DNA of 64,000 nt from Ricordea florida (lineage: Eukaryota > Cnidaria > Anthozoa > Corallimorpharia > Ricordeidae): assembly GCA_949710005.1 (NCBI GenBank), contig OX453272.1, positions 30,047,932 to 30,111,931 of the forward strand, read 5' to 3'. Shown here piece by piece: positions 28,001-40,000 of this stretch (position 1 is the stretch's first letter; every line of letters begins with the position of its first letter). Both the position numbers and the translations under genes were made by a program. The notes under the pieces were generated by a model. That model was not told where the DNA came from, did no database searches, and worked only from the letters and a program-made list of their open reading frames with translations.

Positions 28001-31000
28001 GGAATTGGCTACCACTTTAAAATATTTAGGAGCCAAGTGGCTACCGGAAAAAAGATCTTAATTTTTATGCCCTGTCATTGGGTGCCTATGATTCCACTCT
28101 CCCTCCTTGTGAGGTAATTTCTATTCTTAACTCAACCTCCAGCAAAACAGCATTCATGTGAACATAACAATCTGGTAGGTAGGTACCCTGGGGGAGACGC
28201 AGTGTGACCCCACCCCCCTTTTTGGTATCTTAGCTACACCCCTGTACTCCCCTGAGAATGCAACCTTACACTATCAGTGGACTATCCAAGCTATACAATG
28301 GTGAGAATTGAGACAATAGGTCTTTGTTCACGGTCTGAGGGAGCAAATTTGTTGCAAGCTTCTTCCCACTGAAGTATTTTCCACCAAGTTTAGTACAGCT
28401 ACACTTTACTGGCTTTTTACCCATGCTTGTTTGAACCATTCCAGAGGTATTAAGAATAAAAAAGTGGTTCTATACATGAGGGCTTAGTTCCCACATCTGG
28501 TGTAGTTCTTTTATTCACTTGTTTTTATTTTTATTTATTTAATTTTCTTTTTGCCTGCTGCATCTGAAATAATGCAGAAGCCAATCTGTCAAAGGAAACA
28601 CGAATTATTGATTGAGTGAGTGAAGGAGCCAATCAGAGCGTACCTAGTATTTAGCCAATCACAATGCACAATACAATTCACGCACCTCAAAGAATTGTGG
28701 GCTAAAGTGGCCTAGGATCAACAAATTTATAGTGGCCAGCCTATATTTGGACGACATTCCTTAAGGAGAGACACTAGAGTTCATATTTTGTAACTTTTAT
28801 ATTGATTTATTTTTAAACTCAGAAGAGAATATGTAAAAGTAATGAAATCAAGGAAAGGCGATAGGTATGGCAAGAAGGTCCAAATAAACTTAATAAATGT
28901 AATAGCCACATACATGCAATGCTTGCTTATTTTTTATTTAAGGCTAAGAAGGATGAAACCAGAATTTCTTGAAGTTCCTGAACTTGCACAGTGCTGTTCC
29001 TTGGCTGACATTGTACCGCCATTCCAGGTAAGAAATTGGTTTTCATTCTTGCCAGTATAAAGGGTGTCAAAAGGCAAAGGAAATCAGACGCAGTGATGTG
29101 TTTGGATATCTAATAAAACATGACTTGTTTTTGCATCATTAATTAATTTCTCGTCCTGAATATTTCTGTTTGAGAAGCTAGGTCAAACACTTGATACATG
29201 TGTTTTATCACTTACCAAATACCTTGTGTTTTATCCAAATTACTCTGTTGCATGTTGTATTTTCAAACCTCTTTTTAGTGTTTGATATGTGATGAAACAC
29301 TATGTCAGGTGTTTGATATTTCTTCAAGATTTGCACAAAGAAACTGCTATTTGGATTTAGTCAAGCAATATTACAGTTTCTGAAGATTGTATAGAAAAGA
29401 CAGGCCACTTGTTTCAGCTCAAACCTAAGATAAAGGCCAGTTGCAAAAGGAGAATTGAAGTTATAATGGTCCATCCCTTTTACGTCCAAACTGTTAATTT
29501 TTTGATGACAAACTTCCAGTATTAAAATATACAAGTCTTGCGATGTTTTTCCCACAACTGTTTACCTGGTATTTTCCAAAAAAAAAAAAATTAAGGATTT
29601 GTTCTGACAACATGGAAGTAAGGAACTGCATAATTGGATTTAGTATAAGAACACAGGTGATTATTTCAAAAAAAGAAAAGAAAAAGCATTGTACAACACA
29701 AAAACACACACACATTGAACAACTGGTAGCCATTTTGTTTGTTGAGGTGATTATCAGCTAATAATCCGAGATAGCGAACCAATCAGAGTACACAATTTTG
29801 TATAATCACCTGAGTACTTTTTGAGTATTTTTTTAGGCTTGGTTATTATCGGTGAATATTCTCCAATAATCATTTTGAATAATTACAAGGTGTAAAAAAG
29901 TTGTTGAGTAATAACCTACCATTGTCACAGTTCAATGGAGCATGGATGCTATTGATATGCCAAACTTCTAAGCAATGTCTTTGATGGTAGTGGGGATTAG
30001 TGGAGGTAATTCAAGATAATGATAATTATTGAATTTTATTAATCCATGAGATTAAACTTGTGAAGATCTTTATCATGTACCCACTTACATGTTACAAATG
30101 CTTCCCCAAAAAGTATTAAAATGAACTTGGTATTTTTATTGCAGGAAGAGAAATGGCCACCAAGGGCAATAAAAGCCTTTGGAAGTCTGACAGGGGATAA
30201 ACCACTGTTGATGAGTGTAAGCTGAGTGTTCTGTGTTTGTCTGTAGTTGTTGGTGTTTTTTTTTTTCATACATATAGGTAATAAAAGAGCTTCAAGTGCA
30301 ATTTGATTTAAATGAGCACACGTAAAATTTTCGAAGACTAAGAAAACTGCACGAGCCTGTAGGGCAAGGGCAATTTCTTGTCTTTGAAAAGTTTATGACT
30401 GCTTACTTATACAAAATTGCACTCCATATCATTTGATTACTTGTTAATAATAATAACAAAATAGTTATACAAGCAAAAGTCTAATTTCAAGTTTCTGCGC
30501 TGTGTGGGATTAATTGATGTGCTCTCAGTCAATCAGGGCATTGAAATTTTTGCATGTATAATATATAATATAATATATATAATATATATAATTTTTGCAT
30601 GTATAATATTTGGAAAAAGAACACACACAGTGCACACAAACATTCCTTGCTTGAAGTATTCTAAGAGACAAGTTTCTGCATTCCACTCTTTTCGTCAGCC
30701 TGTCTAAGATCCTGTCAAATGTGTTAAGTATGAGGTCAACTGGCAGGAGAATGTACATGCATGTCCTGACTTAAATGCAGTATCTGGCACAATTGATTCT
30801 TAAACTAGACATTTAACTGCTCCATCACTTTGTTTCTGTGACATTTCTTGTAGTGCAGTCGTTACTGTAAGGGGAGTATCTGTACAATGTGAGTGATTGT
30901 TTGTCAGGTTCTTCACATAGATATTTATACTGTTTTTTTTTTTCACTTAATTTCAACGAAGTGCATATTGGCTATACTGTAAATGTGTTGTTTACTTGTT

Positions 31001-34000
31001 TTAAGCAGCTGTGAAATTAAAGCCTGAAGAAGGAGAGAGGTCATGGGTTCGAATCCCGTTCAGGCCTGAGTTTTTTTCAGGCTTTAATTTCACAGCTGCT
31101 TAAGTTGTGTGCATAACTGCGATGATCAATTAATGTCATTACATATTAATCCGCAGTTCAAATATATGGTCTTTCATATATTCATTTGCATCATTCTTCT
31201 TCATCTACGGGTATATTACGAACTCACAATATGATCAGCTCCCAGTTGGCTTGATAGCTCAGTTGGTAGAGCACTGCTCCGGTATCGCAGAGGTCATGGG
31301 TTCGAATCCCGTTCAGGCCTGTGTTTTTTTTTTTTCAGGCTTTAATTTCACAGCTGCTTAAGTTGTGTGCATAACTGCAATGATCAATTAATGTCATTAC
31401 ATATTAATCCGCAGTTCAAATATATGGTCTTTCATATGTTCATTTGCATCAATCAAATATATGTTACTTTGTTTTGTATTTTTGTTTTACGCCTTTGAAT
31501 ATATGTCTCCTCCTTATGGATTTATACTCTGTTCTTCTATATGTTTATTAACTTAGTGTGTATTTATGCAGGTGGTAGGAAAGAAAGGAAGTAAGCTGTT
31601 TGTTGATCTTCGTCGACCAGAGGATGAGGAACCCACTCAGGATGATGACAGGCCAGTTTCTGTCAGAGATGCGCTGGTGTTTTTAGAAGTTGCTCGGTTT
31701 TCTACACCTCTGTCGAAACCTGAAGGTAAATACGTGATGTCTCCTGTTGAAGACTATTTCAGTTGGTCACTGCACACAATCATGAAATGGTTTTCAACAA
31801 CACTGGAAGAGAAATTGCATATATCTGCGCAGTGATGTAATGAGGGGAGGTATGCTTGGGTCACCTGTGGCAGAATCTGTCATAGGGCTGACTCTCTTGT
31901 ATGTGAATGAGAGGAGGTATGCTTGGGTCACCTGTGGCAGAATCTGTCATAGGGCTGACTCTCTTGTATGTGAATGAGGGGAGGTATGCTTGGGTCACCT
32001 GTAGCGGAATCTGTCATAGGGCTGACTCTCTTGTATGTGAATGAGGGGAGGTATGCTTGGGTCACCTGTGGCAGAATCTGTCATAGGGCTGACTCTCTTG
32101 TATGTGAATGAGAGAAGGTATGCTTGGGTCACCTGTGGCAGAATCAGTCATAGGGCTGACTCTCTTGTATGTGAATGAGAGGAGGTATGCTTGGGTCACC
32201 TGTGGCGGAATCTGTCATAGGGCTGACTCTCTTGTATGTGAATGAGGGGAGGTATGCTTGGGTCACCTGTGGCGGAATCTGTCATAGGGCTGACTCTCTT
32301 GTATGTGAATGAGAGGAGGTATGCTTGGGTCACCTGTGGCAGAATCTGTCATAGGGCTGACTCTCTTGTATGTGAATGAGAGGAGGTATGCTTGGGTCAC
32401 CTGTGGCAGAATCTGCATAGGGCTGACTCTCTTGTATATGAATGAGAGAAGGTATGCTTGGGTCACCTGTGGCAGAATCTGTCATAGGGCTGACTCTCTT
32501 GTATATGAATGGGAGAAGGTATGCTTGGGTCACCTGTGGCAGAATCTGTCATAAGGCTGACTCTCTTGTATGTGAATGAGGGGAGGTATGCTTGGGTCAC
32601 CTGTGGCAGAATCTGTCATAGGGCTGACTCTCTTGTATGTGAATGAGAGGAGGTATGCTTGGGTCACCTGTGGCAGAATCTGCATAGGGCTGACTCTCTT
32701 GTATATGAATGAGAGAAGGTATGCTTGGGTCACCTGTGGCAGAATCTGTCATAAAGCTGACTCTCTTGTATGTGAATGAGAGGAGGTATGCTTGGGTCAC
32801 CTGTGGCAGAATCTGTCATAGGGCTGACTCTCTTGTATGTGAATGAGAGGAGGTATGCTTGGGTCACCCTTGGCAGAATCTGTCATAGGGCTGACTCTCT
32901 TGTATGTGAATGAGAGGAGGTATGCTTGGGTCACCTGTGGCAGAATCAGTCATAGGGCTGACTCTCTTGTATGTGAATGAGAGGAGGTATGCTTGGGTCA
33001 CCTGTGGCAGAATCTGTCATAGGGCTGACTCTCATGTGGGTAAATGAGGGGAGATATTGACTTTGAGGTTTTTTATTCTAAGGTCTTTTCTTCCCAAAGA
33101 AGAGTTATAAGGAGCCGACAACCATAGGCGAAGGTGCGTTTGTTGACGTGCTGGTGACACACGTTGAGGGACCAGAAGAGCTTTACGTTCAAAAGGTTCG
33201 TGCTACGGTTTGTGTACTGTTCATTCCTTAAAGCTCTGAGGCTGAAAAGTTTGTTTCATAAAGTTTCATAAAGTTTCATTAAATACAACCACCTGACAAC
33301 ACTTAAATCACTTGACCCTGATGATGACTTCCACTCAGGTTGTTGAAATGTCAGGCAACGTCATCAACAACAGTTCTTTTCAAAACTACTTACACCAGGA
33401 CGATTGAACTCACCAAACAACTACAGAGACTCGAGGGTTTAAGTTATTTACAGTTATGTTTCTTGCACAGACAGAATTTGATGCTTCTTTGTTTTAGTCA
33501 ATGAATGAAAAATTTTGTTTCATGTTTCTCTGTCCCCCTTTTCCCTAAGTTGTAAAGTACATGCATCTACAGGGAGGGGAGACGGGCTGGACTAGACTTT
33601 TTGCATATTTAAGGTGTTCCACATTTTCTTGGATTGGGGGTTGTTTCTAAAGAAACTGGTGCTTCGTCGGTGGGGAATTGAAACACAAGAAACTGGGATA
33701 ATCAAGAAGAAATTGATAAAGTAATTTATACCACTGTGAGGTATAAAAAGGGGTTGCTGACGTTTCGAGCGTTAGCCCTTTGTCAGAGTGAATGACGAGG
33801 GGCTAACGCTCGAAACGTCAGAGTTTGCCCTCAGCCAATCAGCATGTTAAAATTCTTGCTGGTATAGTATTACATGTAGAAATTCCCACGCAATCATTTG
33901 ATTTCCTATACAACTGTCGATTCATCAAATTGCTTATATCCTTGTTCAGCTCCAAAGTGAGGAGACAATGGAGCTACAACGCATTATGGAGGAGATGAGT

Positions 34001-37000
34001 CAGATGTTTGGAGGACGAAGGCGTGGATCTGAATGGAGCGTACCTTGGCCTTACAAAGGTATCGGCCATTTTCTAAATTGCAGTAGGTGATTTCGCTGTG
34101 CTTGTTGTTCTGCTGGCAGCGTTGAGCATTTTACAATACCTTCTGTCACCTGTAAGAGTACAGACCGTGGAAGAGGGTACGCTACTTGAGAAATAAACGG
34201 AGATGGTGTATGTTGAGCCTGGAGAATTCTGTGAAAGATGTATTTTTCAGCACTGTCCCCGTCGACATGGAAAAAGGAATCCGAATTGTCCCACTAGAAG
34301 TGGAACCTACGACCTTGCCATTCCTGGTTCGGATGCTCTACCACTTAGCTAAAGGAGACTCGTCGGAGCAAAGCCATTAAACTTGGTTTATGCGACAAAC
34401 ATCCTGCACAGTGCTACGATTTGAATGTCAAATTGAGTGGCTTGTGAAATAATGAAAATGGTTAATGTTGCAGTTAGGTTAACATAAGAGAAAATGAGGA
34501 AAGAGAATATAACCCCGTCTGATATGATAAGGGGACAGAATCTATTTTTAGCGCAGAATCTATTTTTATCTCGTTCCATGGCTGCGCGGTTTCCCCATGG
34601 CGCATTGAAATTACAACCACGTGATGAGAGGGACATCGGCCATTGGTCAGTTAAAATAGTTCCCGGATCCAAGAATAGATTCGGTCCTCTTATCATAGTA
34701 ACAGAACCCAGTATGGAAGATACGTTCTCTCACTTCATTTTCTCTTGGTTAACATGTGTGTTGTTATTCCTCCAGACAAAAGTGACACATTTCGAGGAAA
34801 ATTACGTGCATGCAACAGACAAGTGTAAAGCATTATTGTCCCAACTTTTAAACTGTTGTGGGTTCGTCCTTTGGTAGGTCTTGTGTGTGCTGCAAGATTC
34901 TCTGAAGACAAAGTGTGGTATAGAGCTCTGATAACAGGTGAGAAACACTACGATCGTAAAGTCGTTAGCAGCAAACATTTTAAGCTTGCAACTTTCTTCC
35001 AATCACATTTCTATAAAGTTTTATCGTAAGTTTATTTCTGTAATGTTGTAATTGAAATTTCCGTGCCACCAGCAAATAGACCTTTGCGGGGTCCAACTGG
35101 GGAGCGTTTGCTGCTTTGACTACCACACATATATGTATTTTATTCCTATTTTATTTCTTTAATGATGAAAATTCCTGTTTTGGCTTATAACGGAGACCTA
35201 TAATACTAGTGAAAGCTGTAACTGGTTATGAATGTCTTCAGGTAACCACAGCTTGTCCACATTCATTGATTGAGACAATCAAGTACCATATTTGGAAAAT
35301 TGAAAAACCAATCAAATTGACTTCATTAGAATGACGTAGTTATCGTGAAATACCCGGATCATTGTAATTATCTTGGCAACTGTGCATCTACCCCTCTCTT
35401 AACCCAACAAGTTATGGTAAGTCAAGAAGTTAGCGTTGATGTTAGGTTAGGGAAGGGGTAGGTTCACAATTGCCCAGGGCCCCGGTTGTTCGAAACAGGA
35501 TTAAGGTAACCCAGGGTTAGTGTGAAATTTAAATATAGATATGAGAACTTAGAAAGCACATTCAGTATAATTCTCAGTTTTGAATACAATTTGAGGATTG
35601 TATGCTCTGAATAAAATAGAGAAAGTTATCGGAGAAAACGCTTTTTAACAAGAGGAAAAGAAACCCGGGTTAAAATTTAACCCTGGGTTAGCGCTAATCG
35701 GCTTTCGAACAACCGGCCCCAGATACTTACATTGATCCAAATACCCATCACTGCTCAAGACATGACGGATGCGTCGTAATTGCAAATGCATGTTGTTTAC
35801 GATGTGCCACACATGACTGTTCAAACAAACGCAAAGACTGGGAAAAGCAACTCAGGAAATAGACCCTTTGCAGGATTAGGTCACGTGCTTGGATACCACT
35901 TCGCAACGCCATGCTGGGACGCAAGCGTTCCAGCCGCCATTTTGAAAATTATAGCGTGGCGAAGCGACTTTCTGGGTTTGCTGTCAACATACAAGCGATC
36001 TATTTATGCTGGAGTTCATGTTCAACGGTTTTTTCAAAACTTTTGTATTTGTTTTGTGAAGTAACTATAAAACGTTTGTGAATTTTGGAGAATACGGAAC
36101 CACCGTGACTACCTTTTGGATTCATGGCGAGCAACGGAGGTAAGCAACCGTAAAATATATTCGTTGTTGTTTGTGCTTTGTTTTGTCATTTTTGCCTCGA
36201 AAAGGATTCGTATGCTCACATTTAAAATTCACCGCGACTCTGAGGAGTTATATCAACAATTATGGAAACTATAGTTACTGAAATGTGTAGCAAGCTTGTG
36301 ATCGTTCTCATCGAAGTCATTGACTAATTTTACGCAGTTTGCAGTCATCTCCCTGAATAGTTTTGGTTGTTTTCCTATTTTGACTCGCAGTTGAAGGTAG
36401 TCCGAGTTGCCAAGAGCCCAAGAAAAAAGCAAAGGGTGGGAACTATCATTGCTGTGTACCGGAGACAGCCGCTATGACAGCTCGCTGTCATTTCACCGAA
36501 TGCCCAATGAAGAGCAAATTCGAAAGCAATGGATCGCTAAAATCAGAAGGGATGTTGGTCCATATTTCAAGGTTAGTGGTTTTTTTTGGAAGAATATAAT
36601 TCCACTGATTGATTTCCTATTTGTCTTTCATTCTTTTTATCTACATGGATACAATGTTTTAACACCTACTCTGTTATGAACAAGATAACTTCCAAGACAA
36701 GGGTTTGCAGTAAACATTTCAAGGACGAGGACTTGAATGCTCCCGATAATGCAGGCAGGCGTCTACTCAAAAAAGGAACTGTCCCCACCGTTTTTAGCTG
36801 GGCAACGGCTTCAAACAGCAGGCGCAAGATAATCAGACATGTTGAAAGGTGTGTAAGAAAATCAACAATTATTTATGTGGGGCAAGCTATACCAAATCAA
36901 TGATCAAATCATCATAGCCCTGTACTTTACCAATTGTTGTCATTCCTATTTTGCTGGTATTTTTATTTTTGGATGCACCTGATCTGACCCAACAATACTT

Positions 37001-40000
37001 TGAGTTTTTTTACCTTTTTCTTGACAGTGCCTGTCAAACAGATGAGAGTGATAACAGTGATGATGCTCCAAGTGCAACTGAAGAATTCACTGATTCCCAA
37101 GCAATGATAGAAGAGCTTGAGAAGACAAAAGCGCTACTTCATGCTACACAAGCTGAGCTGGAGGATCTTAAAAGAGAATCACAGACAGCCTCTAAAGAAG
37201 CTAATACTGCTCTTGCCCACCTACAAGAAGAGTTTCGAAGACAAAAGGAAGAAGCTGCATCTGAACTTAAGATTTACAAGTTTGGCATTGAGAGATTCTC
37301 AACAGATGATGATGCAATCAAGTTTTACACAGGGTTCTGTTCATATAAGCATTTCTTACTTTTCTATAATTTGATAAGACCTACAGCAGAGAAAATGACA
37401 TATTGTTATGCAACTGGTGTCCTAGAAAACCGCCCACATGTCCGAGCTATGCAACTGATAGACGAATTATTTATGTTCCTTGTTAGGATTAAACTAGGGC
37501 TTTTTCAGCAAGATCTTGCACACCGTTTCAATTTACATATCTCATCTGTTAGCAGAAAAATTACTACTTGGGCTAATTATTTATATTTTTTCTTGGGTTC
37601 TCAACCTATTTGGCCTTCCAGGGCTGATGTTTGTGCCAAGATGCCAGGAGAATTTAAGAAGCTCTATCCAACTACACGTGTTATCCTTGATTGCACAGAA
37701 TTTTTTGTTGAGACACCATCATCTCTTCTGTTGCAGTCTCAACTGTACTCTTCCTACAAGAGTAACACCACTCTCAAGGGCTTAATAGGCATTTCACCAC
37801 ATGGTGCCATCACTTTTGTTTCTTCTTTGTATACAGGGGCAATTTCAGATAAAGAAATTACAAGATGTTCAGGTATACTTGATTTACTTGAGGCTGGGGA
37901 TTCTGTGATGGCAGATAAGGGTTTTGATATTGAAGATCTTCTTAGGGAAAAGGAAGTAGACCTTAACATTCCTCCTTTTTTGGAGAGTAGAACCCAGTTT
38001 TCAGCAGCTGAGGTTCAGAAGACAAAAATGATTGCAAAAGTCAGGATTCATGTTGAGAGGGCCATTAAGAGGATAAAAGAATTTCACATTTTCGATTCTG
38101 ATGTTCCCTTGTCTATGTTAGGCTCAATTAATCAGGTATATACAGTGGCATGCTTATTAACAAATTTTCAAGGGCCCCTAATTTTAAATGGAGACAACTT
38201 TTAAATGGAGGTACAGTTATATAATGAGGTTGTTCACTAGTAGGTTTAATAAAGTTTTTGACATGCTTTTTCTTGTGCTGTATTTTTCCTTATTACATAT
38301 TACATTGATCCTAGGAAATAGTTGAAAAAGAACATGTCCACTTTATCTTTGCTGTCTTGGAAAAAAATTTTATCAAAGAAGATTCGTTGGCAAAAATACT
38401 TAGTGTCATTCATATAACAAAAAAAGTCACACCATTCTAACCCTGTCAGTGCCAACTGGCACTGCACCTGTAAATAGTATTCATGATTTCTTTTCAGTGT
38501 TATCTCATCGGACACTGGGTCAATTGCAAGATATCTGACATTTTTGAAATCTGTCTCCCCCTCTTGTACAACTTTGATTTCGCACAAACCAAATGGGTTA
38601 CGCCCTTCATTTGCTGCTTTGATGTCATAGACCTTGCGGTCAGGACTACATCCCAACCATGGGCACTTTGGATTAATGACTAATCCACATGGGAATACAT
38701 TGACCATCCCAGCTTTAGCGACATTAGCATACACTGTAGCTGCATGTGGCTCCATTTCAATTCCTCTCTTCATAGCTGCTGTAACAACACGACGTGAAGG
38801 ATTTATTTGCCTCACCAGGTTTTCAAAATTTGTTACACGTTTTGCACAAGAACCAAACTTGCTGGCAGTAATTCGCTTTGAACGAAGAAGCTGCCAAAGA
38901 TTACTTGCACCCTGTGTCACTGTCCTCGCTTCCAAGTCAATTGCAACTTCTCGAGTAACAGCTAAAGCATCAAGTGCAGCGGCTCTCTCCTGAGTTAAAC
39001 AAACTTGAACATTGTTCGTTATTCGTTCTCCAGCACCCTCCAATGGTAACTTTGGGAAATCACAGGCAAGGAAGTCATTTATGACGTATTCTTGTGAGAG
39101 CTTTTGCTGGTATGACAGAGGACTACCTTTAGGAGCATTGCCAAATTTTGTTGCCTGTAATATTAAATTAGGTCTTTGCTCTGCTGTGGGTGCAATATCA
39201 GCTATCAAGGGCAATGGGTCCAAGCCAGTAAAATCACTCTTGCAAAGGATTCCATAAAAAGAAGATGGTGAGTACAAAGTACTTTTGATGAACTTGTTGT
39301 AGTTGGCACCCATTTTTGGCTTTTTTACCAGTACCGACTGAATCTCTTTTGTTCCAATGCATTTTTCTCTTGGTACACTCCAGCGCTGTGGCATACTGGT
39401 GCAAGTTAGATCATCTGGTAGAGATGTAAGTCCAAACATTTTACAATGAGCCATATAGAAAAGCAGGCCTATTACATGATGGCAATAGCCACTTGCACCT
39501 GCAACACAGGAACATTTTCCAGTGATGCCCTTGTCCTCCAACTTTACAAATATTTCCAAAAGATGCGGGGGCTCACTTTTTCTCATGGATCGGAAACATT
39601 TACCGGAAACTTTCACTTTATCTGGCAGGTAAGTCACTGAAAGACATGAAAGATTGTTCATCAAAGGGTACGAAATACTGTGTGGCATATAGATGCACAA
39701 CAATCACATTTCAGAGTAAATAGTTACTGGATAATTATTATTATATCCATTTCGTAGGACATAAAATAAATGTGAAAATAAAACACGCACTCACGTGACG
39801 AAATATTGCTCACCTTGAATATTGTGGAGATATCCAGGTTCAGCAAAGAATTTGTAGGCTTTGCTTGTGCTTGTGCAACCAGAAGAGATTTTCGCGTAGC
39901 TCTCTACTTCGGCAAACGTCAGGGTAGGAAAGAGGTGGATATCTTGCGTCGGATTACCGGTAGAACTTCGTTCTTTATACAACAAAAAATATTAGAAACA

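Noticed and set aside
31248..31320. Functional tRNA gene
   Set aside because: Stem mismatch, C33, duplicated 3' half and SINE tail point to a retroposon.
32263..32800. Repeated 67-codon ORFs
   Set aside because: Exactly three 67-bp units; an artefact of the minisatellite.
31833..33045. CRISPR-like appearance of the regular array
   Set aside because: No unique spacers; units are contiguous, and the DNA is plainly eukaryotic.
35780..36064. 94-codon plus-strand ORF at the left transposon end
   Set aside because: It crosses the insertion boundary and the terminal repeat; the gene start at 36124 explains the region.
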